Under the pieces are notes generated by a model. That model was not told the DNA's origin, did not search any database, and saw only the letters and a list, made by a program, of their open reading frames with translations. 64,000 nucleotides of DNA, taken from the NCBI GenBank assembly GCA_964017145.1, contig OZ024843.1:1603001-1667000 (forward strand), written 5' to 3'. Source of the DNA: Agrocybe praecox (taxonomy: Eukaryota; Basidiomycota; Agaricomycetes; Agaricales; Agrocybaceae). Positions 33,112 through 43,936 of the stretch are shown in pieces. The number at the start of each line of letters is the position of its first letter. Within the stretch, counting starts at the first letter, position 1. The translations under genes were made by a program, and so were the position numbers.

Positions 33112-35690
33112 ATGCGGTCTTTACTTCAGCTCGTCCTCCTCGCCTCCTGCCTCTTAGGCGCACCATTTGTAGGAGCTATTCCCGCTAAAGATTGTCCGTA
33201 TAGTGTCAAGGAGACTATCCAACCTCCACGAACATGGAAAAAGCACGGCGTTCCTCATCCAGATCACAAAATTGTGCTTCGAATCGGTCTCCCTCAACCA
33301 AATTTCAGCGTCCTTGAGAAGCATCTCTACGAGGTCAGCGACCCTGACCACGAAAGATACGGCCAGCACCTGTCTAAAGAGGCGGTAGAAGAGCTCGTTG
33401 CTCCTCATCAAGAGAGTTTGGACTCCGTGAATGAGTGGCTTGCTTCGTTCGGTATCACAGAGGACGAAATCACCCGGTCTCCTGCCAGGGACTGGGTCAC
33501 ACTCAGGCTCCCAGTCAATGTCGTTGAGAAGATGCTCGATACTGTTAGCCCCTTTTCAAGCTGTTTTCAGCTTGTGCATATACTTACTATTTGCTGCAGA
33601 AATATAACGTCTGGAAACACGCAGAAACTGGAGAATCTATTGTCAGGACCACCAGCTACAGTCTCCCAACTGACCTTCATGATCATGTTGATGTTATTCA
33701 ACCAACAACCATGTTTGGACGTTTCAAGAAAGAAAAATCAAACGTTTTCAGCCTCACCCCTATCAAGGAGACCGAGGCAGTAACAGGACAGGCTATCACA
33801 GACTCTGTTTCTGGGGTGACAGTAGATGCCAGCTGCAACCAAACCATAACTATCAAATGTTTACAACAAATATACAATGCAGTGGGCGTTACTCCCTCTG
33901 CCCATGTTGGAAACTCCATTGGTATCACAGGTTATTTGGTAAGTATATGCCTACACCTCTTCGCAACTTACCCTAAACTTTTTTTTTTCCATAAATAGGA
34001 ACAATTTGCAAACAGAGATGATCTTCAAACTTTCTTCAAAGACCAACGTCCAGATGCCGTCAACTCAACTTTCAAATTCATTTCAGTCAAGGGTGGGCTG
34101 AACAACCAAAGTGCAGCTGAAGCTGGAGACGAAGCCAACCTTGATGTTCAATTTGCTTTTGGGCTTTCTTTCCCCGTTGCTGTGAGTTTTTTTTTGTCCA
34201 GCCCTCAGATGCTTTGAAGGTCTGTTTACACCCCAAAGTCGACTTTCTTTTCCACTGCAGGCCGTCCTCCGTTCATCCCAGACTCTGGAGAAACTGAAGA
34301 CAGTAACGAGTAAGTGTCTTCGATCATCATCATATATGTGTAGGACAAGAGCTGACAACCCAACACTACCTTCAGACCCTACACTGATTGGCTTGACTTC
34401 ATCCTATCCCAGGACAACCCCCCTTTGACCATCTCAACCAGTTATGGAGACGACGAACAGACAGGTATGCCCCCCGCAATAATTCAGCGATACAAGAACT
34501 AATGATCTGCATGTCCTCTCAACAGTCCCCAAAGCTTTCGCAGAGCGTGTATGCGCAGGCTTCGCCCAGCTTGGTGGGTGCATTGCGCACTAGCTTGGAC
34601 TTCTGATAAGACTAACATCTTCTAAAGGTGCCCGCGGAGTTTCTCTGATGTTCTCTTCTGGAGATGGAGGTGTTGGTGATGGTGACTCAGACCCGGCAAC
34701 CCAAACTTGCTTCACAAACGATGGTCTTAACAGGACCGCTTTCATCCCAGGATTCCCAGCTTCGTGCGTATATTGGTTTTACCTAAATTCATTCCTCGAC
34801 TAAATGCCCCCTTTCTATCATTGTAGATGTCCATTGTAATTATGATAATTTTTATGCACCTTCTACGCAGCAATTCTGAAAGGTTTATTTTGACAGTGTC
34901 ACCGCTGTCGGAGGCACCACGCACTTCCCAGAGACTGCAGTCACTCGGTTCTTCTCTGGAGGAGGGTTCAGCAATTATGTAGGTGTTATACATGCTCCCA
35001 AATGCCCGAAATTTGATCGATGCCTGCCGGCAGTTCCCTCGTCCGTCATTCCAAGACAAGGACGTAACAGGTTTCTTGAAGACCCTCCCCAAAGGGACAT
35101 TTGCCGGTCTTTTCAATCCGTGAGTTAACAAAAATACCTGATAATTTTGATCGGGGATTGATTATCCTTGTTTAACACAGAAACGGACGGGTACAGTTTT
35201 CTCTTTCTCGTGTTCTTCAGCGTAGCTCATGACATACTCCAGGGAATTCCGGACGTAGCTGCTCAGGGTGACCTTTTCAGAATTTTCATCGGTGGGGAGG
35301 CATTCTTAATCGGTGGAACCTCCGCATCATCTCCTGCTTTCTCTGGATTTGTTGCTCTCTTGAACGACGTCCGCCTAAAGGCCAAACGCCCTCCTTTGGG
35401 TTTCCTCAATCCTTTCCTGTACTCCAAAGGCTTCCAGGGACTGAATGATATCACCGTTGGGCACAACTCCGGTTGCGGTACCCAAGGATTTAATGTGGGT
35501 TCAATATGTCATTTTATAAAGGGGTATTTGCTAATGAGACCGCTCCAGTGCTCTGTAGGTTGGGATCCAGGTACGTTCAGCAGCTCGTTCCCACTGTCGA
35601 TAACTGCTGACCCATTTCCCTTCCGCCACAGTCACTGGCCTCGGAACTCCTAACTTCGGAAAACTCAAGGACCTAGTCCTGGCGCTCTAA
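33112..35690 (+). CDS. Secreted sedolisin (tripeptidyl-peptidase-like, MEROPS S53), copy B
   Basis: Exons 33112-33543, 33600-33938, 33999-34181, 34239-34309, 34376-34464, 34526-34573, 34628-34763, 34827-34835, 34897-34978, 35034-35119, 35181-35190, 35243-35494, 35549-35570 and 35632-35690; 605 residues. Signal peptide [19 protein letters not shown], a prodomain containing [20 protein letters not shown], and a catalytic domain with E302 and D306 (EANLD), D400 (SSGD) and Ser522 (GGTSAS). The calcium-site tail is [16 protein letters not shown]. It is clearly a paralogue of the copy at 28675, with the same 9- and 10-nt micro-exons. It has an extra intron at 34574-34627 and lacks the intron found in A after VSVK. 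The stop is only 77 bp from the convergent TLS1 stop. Confidence 0.92.
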
Positions 35691-35767
35691 CTGTCTTTCT
35701 TTTCACACCTAAGAATAGCTGTTAATGGATGTTTTACTGATGTTAACACACTGTCCTGCAATTGATA

Positions 35768-37013
35768 TCATTTTCGCATCCGTTTCTTGAAACGCTCCAT
35801 GACCTATCGATAACAAGGAACGCATTACTATAAGCAATTAGATGAATTTCAGAAAACATACCATTTCGTCGGTCGCCATATGTGTCCTCTCATTATTAGG
35901 TCTTCGAGGTGAGTCATCCTGCGGCGGCATACCCATAGCTTCCAATTTAGCATCCCTCAATATGTCTGCATCCGACTTGGCCCTCAAGTTTGGCCGGTAA
36001 ACTAGATAAAGTGTAAACATAATTCCTGATTAGAGACAGGTAATAGCTTACAGCGAGATGCGACAAGGTGTTCTTCGTCCGCGTTTATCTTTTTCCTCTC
36101 TTGTCGTTCTTCCGCCACCACTCTTTTTGCCTTTTCCGTGTCTTCTATATTTTTCAATCGGGTGCTAACAAGACAGGTTAATGGTGAGAAGAAGCGATAT
36201 TCAAGGGCGTATACATACTCCATGCCCAGATCCACCTCTGGGATAGCCGTAAGCATCGTTAAACTGTTCGTGACACTGCCCACATCTGTAGTGGACTTCT
36301 GCTTCTCGACCTTCCACCTGTCCGCGATGTTGTACAATGCCTCCTGTGGATCGAGCGGGCCATTATCCTCTTCGTCGGACTCGTCCTTTGGTCTGCTGCG
36401 AACTTTGAGATTTTCCTCGATATACGCCATCCTACGAGAGAGGAAATGTCACGTCAAGAGGTGAGCATAGTAAGCGTCTTGCAAGAATCAGATGCACATA
36501 CATATGTTTATCGACATCGAGAGCATTTGTCTGCTGCGTAAAATTATTGGACCGAATGACACGTCTCGTTCTAGCTTCCTTTTCTTCTTCATCTCTAGAT
36601 GAGTACAGAAACATGTAAGTCGATGATGGTTAGACGTTATCAAGACATAATTCGAGAACCCACTCTTCATCTTCAGGAACAGCACCCTTCTTCAGTCCTC
36701 CCACTTCCCCCTCCTCACGAGGCCGTTTCTTCTTCTTCTTCCCATCCCCTTTGTTTAGTTTGGCAGCATCAATGCCTCCCCGAGCCTTTTTAAGTTTTCT
36801 TAATTCGAGGAGGTCAGCTAACCTAACAGGACAGGTCGATTCTACGTTTAATACAGCCATGATTCTAAGAGCAAATATCCACACGTACGGCAGTGTCCCT
36901 TCTTCCTCTTGTTCTTGGCTAGGTGTCGACTCGTCATCTCTTTCTATAGAGATTTCACGTACACGAGTCTGGGGACGCGTTCGTTTCTTGATTACTGGTA
37001 GGTCTGAACTCAT
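35768..37013 (-). CDS. TLS1 / C9orf78 (HCA59) family protein, spliceosome and telomere-associated
   Basis: Exons 36889-37013, 36647-36822, 36502-36592, 36219-36431, 36052-36164, 35862-36001 and 35768-35803; 297 residues. Family landmarks: ADLLELRKLKKARGGIDAAK, NNFTQQTNALDVDKHMMAYI, PEVDLGMDTRLKNIEDTEKA, the RFYRPNLRAKSD block, and a C-terminus with ERFKKRMRK. Human C9orf78 and fission yeast Tls1 bind Brr2 and affect splicing; Tls1 loss also disturbs telomere silencing. The protein is charged and probably largely disordered, nuclear by inference. The donor of exon 2 (GTCTTG at 36646) is weak, but the exon-3 frame and the HMMAYI junction force this phase. Similar weak donors occur in SEC18. Confidence 0.85.
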
Positions 37014-37325
37014 CGTTGAAGTTGGAAGAAAGGGTTAACTAGTGTGGCTGTGCATATACTGTCGATCGTAAATGTTATTAACAGCGTCAATTATCTTGGC
37101 ATCCTTCAAATAATTACTGACAAAAGACAAAACCTACAAACGTCTTCTCTACAGTTCTGGGGGAATTAAAAAAGGGACGGAAAGTTACAAAAAGAACACA
37201 TATATCCATTTAACTGGTAGATATGTTTACTCAGACATACGCACAGTAACTCGTTGGGATAAACCAAAACATGAAAAAAGAACAGTTCATATACAATAAA
37301 AACTTACACATTACGCTGGTATAGT
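37014..37325. other. Intergenic, TLS1 promoter and 3' side of unknown gene
   Basis: 312 bp, AT-rich, between two minus-strand genes. No ORF or RNA gene was recognised. Confidence 0.4.
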
Positions 37326-38686
37326 CTAGGAAAGATTCTCGTTTTCAGTGGAGCCTGGTGTAGGGTATGCAACTGGTTCCTCGTTAGTTGCTGGTGTCGA
37401 TATAGCTTCCGCTAACCTGATAACTGCAGCAGGCACAGGCGCAGGAGTAGGGGCTGCATTGTTCACGATTGGTGATGCATGTCGAGAAATCATCGTTTCA
37501 GGAGGGCGCACACCTCCTCTTCGCAACCTCGGCGCTCTCAAAAGGTTCTCTGCCTCTTCTGGATTCGGAGAGAGTCTGTGCTCTCCAGTAAAATCGTACC
37601 ACATAACGGCACCAGGATCGTTGTCGTCCGAATCTGGGCTTATCGAATCTGGAAATTCAGTCCATGCAGAGCTCGATGTCTGTGGGTGTCGACGGGGGCG
37701 GGGGAAAGGAAAGAACCGTCTCACTGTCTGAGAAGGTGGGTTTTCTCGGGGCTCCGTGACTGATTCAGGTGCATCAGTACGACTAGTGAGTTCCCTATTG
37801 CTCGACCGACGTCGTGATGTAAAGTCATTGAAATCAACTAATCTTGACCTTGTTGCACGACGAATGGAAGCCGTTCTACCAAGGTTGGCTGGTATAGCAG
37901 TAGCGCTCGGTGTAGGTGCTGACCAAGGGCGAGTCGAAGCAGTAGGTGAACGTTGGGGGGGAAGGGGCCACTCATCCGAGACAGGAGATGGACTGGCGTG
38001 GGTCCTGCGAGAGAAAGTAGTTGTCCATGGATTGGTAGAGAAGGCATCATAGAGATCTGTGTTGACTCGAGCGCCCTCAATAGAGGCGGCAATGTCGGGT
38101 ATTGAACCAAAATCGTCGTCGTCGTCGTCCAGGTCCAGGTCATTGTGCGACGTCGTGAAATATTCATTCAAATTCACAGCACGCCGGGAATGACTCCGTG
38201 CATTAGCTGTTCGATTGGGATAGGTGCGACTTGCACTTGATAGTGAGCGCAGGCTTTTGATGGTTCGGTCTGCTATGAGACGTCGGTCAGTGGCATTGTT
38301 TCTCGTCCGCCTATCCGCAAGTTCCTAGTACAATGCAAGTTCAGAATAGGTCTATCACATTGGGGGAGCTTCCTCACTTTGACGAGGATGTCTATAATGG
38401 AAGTGGTGAAAGAATCCCCAATGTCCAAATCATTGACAAAGTTCTCGTAAGTGATCGACGGTTCCTTATCGACTGAGGCTCGGCGTATTGCTCCAGACCT
38501 ATTCGACAGAATGACAGTGAGAAGAAAAGAGTGATGTTCGTTGGCGAGTTTGTGCATACACAAGGCTGGATATTTTAGAATGAAGAACGTCGTCGACATA
38601 GTTAGGCGTCCTAGAATACAAGGCAGACCATGAGTTATTGAAAATGCAGGGCAATAGATAGAACTGAGAGCGCACCATTTTCCCAT
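37326..38686 (-). CDS. Uncharacterised Ser/Arg/Pro-rich protein
   Basis: Exons 38676-38686, 38560-38610, 38378-38498 and 37326-38324; 393 residues from MGKWTPNYVDD. A start 13 codons upstream (38725) is also in frame and would give 406. The N-terminal ~130 residues look folded or helical (DDVLHSKISSLVSGAIRR, then SITYENFVNDLDIGDSF and IIDILVKELADRR). The rest is low complexity with an acidic LDLDDDDDDFGS stretch and a conserved-looking MWYDFTGEH element. I do not recognise a family. The four-exon model rests on phase agreement across introns of 65, 61 and 53 nt with standard donors. The downstream neighbour in its direction is TLS1. Confidence 0.6.
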
Positions 38687-39143
38687 TTTGATATTAGAAG
38701 CAGAGGGTGAATAAATACGATACAAGGGAGGATACGGCTTTTGAAGGGGATGGCCGTATTAGAATGATCAGTGGACGTCGTTAAGCGGCGATGCGCGAGC
38801 CTTGCTTAACTTTCTCACACCGTCTACAAAGACAGCCAAACAGAATGAGTGGCGACTCACACGAACAAAAAGCGGTGCACTTCGACAACCGTCCTCCGTC
38901 CTTCACGCATCTATTTTGGGAGACTGGGACTTGGTGGAAAAACTCGAAGAAATATAATCTGGTGTTCGCCGTAACCGAAATTATCGTCATTTCTAGAGCC
39001 TCGTCTTGTCCCTTCCAAAACAAGAGATCACCACTCATTTATTGCAAGACATGAATACTTATGTGGCAACGCCAGTCCAGGTATCAAGAATAGGTAGAGT
39101 GTATATAATAACGAAAAGACTATTAGTAGTTTTCAGCATAGCT
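38687..39143. other. Intergenic, unknown gene promoter and dynein gene 3' side
   Basis: 457 bp between minus-strand genes. An 88-codon open frame on the plus strand at 38791-39054 has no recognisable motif. I call nothing here. Confidence 0.4.
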
Positions 39144-41092
39144 TCACGAACCGCCTTCTTCAGTGCCATTCGTAGTGCCGTTGGGTTTGGCAGGACTGCT
39201 TCGGTTTGATGCATTCGCCTGTGGTCTGTCTTTTGTGCTAAGCAAGCTTTGGAAGAAGTTATGCAGTACTTCATGCTGTGTCTGAGAACCTGCTCCAGGG
39301 CTCGGTGCGGCAGTGCTCCCTGAGGAAGGAGATACAGGCGACCGTGCAGACGAAAGGCTCGACGCTGGGGCTGCGCCAGCAACAGCCAAACCAGCCGGAC
39401 GACCAGTCGTCGGAGCTGTCCTTCCAGCAGCCAGTCTTCTTGCAGCAGCTTCGTTCAAGTTCGATGACATTGGAGGACCTCCCATCCCCGTCTCCATCTC
39501 GCTCAGTGCTCGTTCGACATGAGGGAGGCTGAAGCTACTGCTTCCCATTGGACCCACGATGCCTGCAGAGTTGCCTGCAATATCTTGTGGATTCCTGAAC
39601 GCACCGCGGGGATCTCTGTCGGATTTCTTCGCGTTTTCATCATAATTTCTGGCGAGGAACGCTTGCTCCGGAACTGGATTGTTGAAAGGAGGGAGAGGAG
39701 GTGGCTAAAATCGAGGGATTTAGCATCATCGTCGCAATGCTTAAATAATAAAATGACAATTACCTTCGAGCCTTGATCAGGAACAAGATTTGCATAACTC
39801 TTTCTGGCTCCCGTTTCTTCCGATTGACCTTCTTCTGCCTCGAGATCTCTCTCCCATGCCTCGCCCCACATCTTCGCATCAAAGCCATCCCTCAATACAG
39901 ATATCTTACCCCAGCTATCCCATCCTGCAGGAACAACTATACGATCACGGTCCAACGTGTTTGGCTTATGCGTGAAAGGGAACAAGTTCCGCACAGGGGC
40001 CTGTGCTTCGGCCGAAGCAGCCATTCCGGGCGAAGGTGCAGGGGGCATAAACAGTAAATGCAATGCATATTGCCTTAGCACTTGAAGATTTGCAGGTAAC
40101 GGCGTTGTATAGAAGAGGGAAGCACCGTCTATACGCTGTTATTAGGTCCGTTGAATCCAGAGAAAGAAACGTAAAAAGCACACATTTTAAGCAGATGGTC
40201 CTAAGCACCTGCATCACACCGTCTGTTCTTTCTTCCCATTCTCCTCCTTTTCCTTTAACCATGCTTCCCATTCCTGACGTACCTGCCGCCATATCATTGC
40301 CGTCGTCGATCAAGTCGGCTTTCGTGCACGCAATGATGATAGGAACACCTGCCGAGTTGTGAGTAAATGTTCCAGATCCAAGGGGTAAGATAGTATTTGA
40401 TAGAGTAGAATTTGTAGCTGGTAATGGCTCATTGGATGGTTCAGTATAGTGTTGGAGATGTGATTGTACTTGACACAAGAAAAGCGTATCAATTAGCAAA
40501 CTGGAAAATCATAGAGAAGAATGGACAGACTTACATCGTTCACGACTTTCTTCGCGTACAATCTCCAGCTCCCTTGAACTGTCTCCTTTTGACCATGTTT
40601 CGATCCAGTTGAGCCATGTTTCCAACTCTTCGACGAAGGTCCAAGGTCGTGTCCAATCCAGAGCAATGATGACAAGTGTCTGTGGCAATGAAGTACGTGG
40701 AGGCAGGAAATGTGGCAACAGCGCGGTATATGAGGTAGCAGATGAAGGAACGGTATATATCGAAAGTCGTGCCAGGGTATCTGCTCTCTATGGTGTAAGG
40801 ACGCGTCTGTCAATACGCATTGGTTTATACGACACTTGCCTTCGTCTGCTTCATCTCGGACGTCTGCAAAGTCGTATCCTATCGCAAAATCTGTTCGCTG
40901 GTCGTCTTTCGGTTCGTCCGAGGCAGCCTTTTGAAGAAGTGCATTAGCAAGAGTTGACTTTCCAGAACCTGGCTGGCCAAGGAGGAGAATCTGTTTTGAA
41001 GGTGTTGAACGCGAGGATGATACTGAGTCTAAGATAGACGACCAAAGATCCTGAGGAGGAGCTTCTGGAGTTGAAGGCCGTGATGTTTCCAT
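39144..41092 (-). CDS. Cytoplasmic dynein 1 light intermediate chain
   Basis: Exons 40840-41092, 40535-40780, 40184-40468, 39764-40128 and 39144-39704; 569 residues. The P-loop QILLLGQPGSGKSTLANALL lies near residues 35-52. It is followed by IGYDFADVRDE, DTLARLSIYTV, LPQTLVIIALDWTRPW, LQSHLQHYTEP, GVPIIIACTKADLIDD (the NKxD-like base-recognition element) and KYGASLFYTTPLPANLQVL. This is the Ras-like fold of DLIC, which tethers to the dynein heavy chain. The C-terminal ~200 residues are Ala/Ser/Pro-rich, the adaptor-binding region. Intron 1 (40781-40839) needs a GC donor (AAG|GCAAGT); no GT donor gives the conserved frame. Head-to-head with TIP41, 93 bp apart. Confidence 0.93.
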
Positions 41093-41185
41093 ATGTATTG
41101 TATGGGTAGAGGTAGAGAACGATTTCAGCTCCCGACAAGCAGGTTGATGAATTGGACGCGTCGTGATTTATTATTCTCCCATACA
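41093..41185. promoter_or_regulatory. Very short divergent promoter, dynein LIC / TIP41
   Basis: Only 93 bp separate the two start codons, so both leaders and both core promoters must overlap or be minimal. No TATA box is seen. Confidence 0.5.
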
Positions 41186-42298
41186 ATGTCTGCAATTCCA
41201 CAACACAAGCTCAATGAATCTCCAAACTCACGATCCATTCAAATCGAGGGATGGTCTATAACGGCTTCCACAAATCCAATTTCTAACGCCCCAGAATGCG
41301 ATGCACTACAATCGACCCTTGGCTTCCCTCTACCTGAGATGACCTTTGGGAACAACTATCTAACCATCGAGCATCCTTCCTCTGGCTTCAAGTATTCTTT
41401 TACAACCCCAGAGGCACTGAAACAAGTCAAGAAAGGAGAACTTGTCGATGGAGACGGAGGTGTCAAAGTCGGATATGCGGACAAGTGGATGCAGAGCAGG
41501 CAGGGCATTTCCACCTCATTCACGATATCGACACGGTAATTTACATGTCCCCCGTTCTTCTGTTTCCTCTTCTTCTCACCAGGACGGACCCTTCTTCAAC
41601 GCTCCCGATGCCCAAGACAGTCGCCACAAAGCCGTATGATTGGACATATACCACGATCTACACTGGCCATTATAGTGCAGACCAATCAATCTCTGGCACA
41701 TCCATTTGGAAACCTGCTGATCCAGAAAACCCATCCAACGCCATTCCTTTGGCAGAACTATCTCGTCCAGACCCGATCCTCTTTTATGCTGAAATTCCTC
41801 TATTTGAGGATGAATTGCACGATAATGGGTCGTCTTCATTGCTCGTTCGGATAGTAAATCTCTTTAACCCCTTTCTTTTCCTCATGCGATCGATGCTAAT
41901 ATTTATATCAGCGAGTAATGCCCACAAGCTTCTTCATTCTATCGCGTTTTACTCTCAGAGTGGATAACGTCCTCTTTAGAACATACGATACCCGCATCTA
42001 TCACTCATTCGCGTCGTCACCGCCATTATTGGTTCGAGAGAAAGGAGGATGGGAAGCCCCATATGAACGGGTACAGAGGGTAAGATGACTCCCGTTGATC
42101 ATCCGAAAGACGTAACTAAATCCAAGGCAGCATTTACCACGACGTGATGACATGACTCCACTCACAGACCCTAATTTCATTGGCAAGGTATTAACTGAGT
42201 TGCCAAAAAGTGTCTCCCAAAGAGAAGGTGCCAGGACTGGTTGGCGAAGCATGGGTACCAGAACGGAGGTAGTGGAGCTTGCTAAAATAATTGCTTAA
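41186..42298 (+). CDS. TIP41: TIP41-like TOR-pathway regulator (Tap42/PP2A-associated)
   Basis: Exons 41186-41535, 41583-41853, 41912-42079 and 42131-42298; 318 residues. Family blocks: GWSITASTNPISNAPECDAL, LGFPLPEMTFGNNYLTIEH, VKVGYADKWMQSR, KPYDWTYTTIYTGHY, RVMPTSFFILSRFTLRVDNV and DPNFIGKVLTELP. In yeast Tip41 binds Tap42 and antagonises TORC1 control of PP2A-like phosphatases; vertebrate TIPRL binds PP2A-family catalytic subunits. The acceptor for exon 4 (ggcag|cat) was chosen over one 6 nt upstream because only it restores HLPRRDDMTPLTDPNF. It shares a 93-bp promoter with the dynein gene. Confidence 0.94.
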
Positions 42299-42436
42299 TC
42301 GACCGATGTGAACTCGAGAGGGAATTGTATTCTAATAATTTTACAAAGTGGGTAATGTATAACAATAACAGTACAGATCATGAAGAGGACGTGATATCGG
42401 AAAGAAAGTCTGTGGCTGGCAGAAGGAGTTGAAATT

Positions 42437-43762
42437 TCACATAAGTTTAGCCTCCCGTTTAGCCTGCTGCACTTGGGCGAGCCGTTGAGCACGAAGTGTG
42501 AGATGCGGTCCTTGTGCTCCTTTCTTTCCCGTTCCAGTCGTGTAGGCAGGCATAGCTGTCGACTGAGATAACGATATACGCGTCTCGTCAAACCCAGGAA
42601 TACGAATGTTGTGGTTGCGTTCTGTACATGCCGTAAGAAACAGAGAGCAGCTAAAAAGAAAAAGGGTGTACGCACCAAGATGCAGTTGTAAATCTCGGAC
42701 TTCAAGGGTATCCCCACCTCGGTGTTTAGCTAACCGACACGCAAAGTTTGTCACAGAGTCAATGAATTCATCGGCAATGGAAAGGAGCAACTGATTCAAA
42801 TAAGTTTAGTTGCAGAGGATATATGAAAGAGAAATGAAAGATGATCTTACATCCTCCACATCTGGATCAATCTTGACATTTGGGTCTACGCTCGACACTA
42901 GATCCTGAATTGTCCTGCGCATACTCTGATCGCCAGGGGTGCTCTTCCGTCGCGTTCTTCCATCGTCTGCCGTCAAAATAGAAGGATCATCTGGAGGCCG
43001 AGCAATTTGGGCAGGCGTCCCTGAAAGAACAAGTGTTAGAGCTTTTGCACACTACCAATCAGTTATAAAAAAGAATCGTACCGGACATTCTTCCACTTGC
43101 TAAGCCACCGGTTAGTGTAGGTCTGATTGGATTCCAAGGTACCGGACCAGGATTCGTGGAGCTGAGTGTACTGTTAATAGGAGGATAGAATTCTTGGTTT
43201 GCAGCAGCGGCAAGAGTAGGTAGTGTGTCAGTGCTACTGTTCTTTATTGCAGACTGCATTGCAGGAGTTTGAGCAGGCGCAGGCACGACGGGCTAAAAGG
43301 TTCACAAAGGGATCAATACAAACAACAACGCGCCTTTTTCTTAAAAGAAAGAACCTTTACAGCATTGGTCATGGCACCGGAGGCATTTGCAGGGGCAGCA
43401 GTTGCGAGTGGCAGGTTTGATGCACCGGGAGTCAGACTTTGTCCTTTATGCGTGTCAGCAAACTCTTTGAGCTGTGATTGTAATTCGATCAATCAATCCG
43501 AAGAAACAGACATACATTAAAAAAGGCTTACCTGGATAATCTGGCGTTGAGTCAGTTTTCCTTGGTGCACGAGCTGTGCCATGTTTTGCAGAAGAAGTTG
43601 TGATATCCTTTCATTGGTAATGTTTTCGCCAGTCTGTGACTTAAGCATTGTTCCAAGGGCCTTGATCATTTCGTTTGGCGCCGGAGATTCGGTAGGTGTT
43701 GCAGCAGCAGGAGCCGCAGCACCTGTACTTGGCCCAGCACCTGCGTTTGCGTTTTCACTCAT
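42437..43762 (-). CDS. TAF12: TFIID/SAGA subunit TAF12
   Basis: Exons 43532-43762, 43361-43471, 43082-43292, 42851-43020, 42676-42790 and 42437-42621; 340 residues. The C-terminal histone fold reads RRTIQDLVSSVDPNVKIDPD, then VEDLLLSIADEFIDSVTNFA, then CRLAKHRGGDTLEVRDLQLH and ERNHNIRIPGF, which is the TAF12/TFIID-20 kDa signature. The N-terminus is Ala/Pro-rich with a Gln-containing helix (ISQLLLQNMAQLVHQGKLTQ). TAF12 pairs with TAF4 in TFIID and Ada1 in SAGA. Exon 2 is preceded by a good donor and acceptor, and all phases agree. Head-to-head with RRS1 (174 bp). Confidence 0.93.
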
Positions 43763-43936
43763 TAGAGTTGATTATGAGCGTGTACTGAACAAAGGATGAT
43801 GATCATATAATGACTATCATGTTGCCGAGTTTGCCAAGGCCATCTGGACCAAATACCGCCTAATGGACATTCTTTTTTTGAACGAAATTTAGAACAGACC
43901 TCTACTACTACTTTTTCTAGCTAGTATACATTTATC
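43763..43936. promoter_or_regulatory. Divergent promoter, TAF12 / RRS1
   Basis: 174 bp between the start codons of a general transcription factor gene and a ribosome-biogenesis gene. It contains a T-rich stretch (43871-43877). No TATA box. Confidence 0.45.

Noticed and set aside
28675..35690. Sedolisin genes as decayed pseudogenes because of many stops in each frame.
   Set aside because: All interruptions fall in GT-AG introns; both 14-exon models keep phase and all catalytic residues.
38273..38725. 150-codon minus-strand frame taken as a separate gene.
   Set aside because: It mixes introns and exons of the 37326-38686 gene; the spliced model with three introns gives a better N-terminus.
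38791..39054. 88-codon plus-strand frame with a WWKNSKKYN segment.
   Set aside because: No family resemblance, no promoter or splice context; likely chance.
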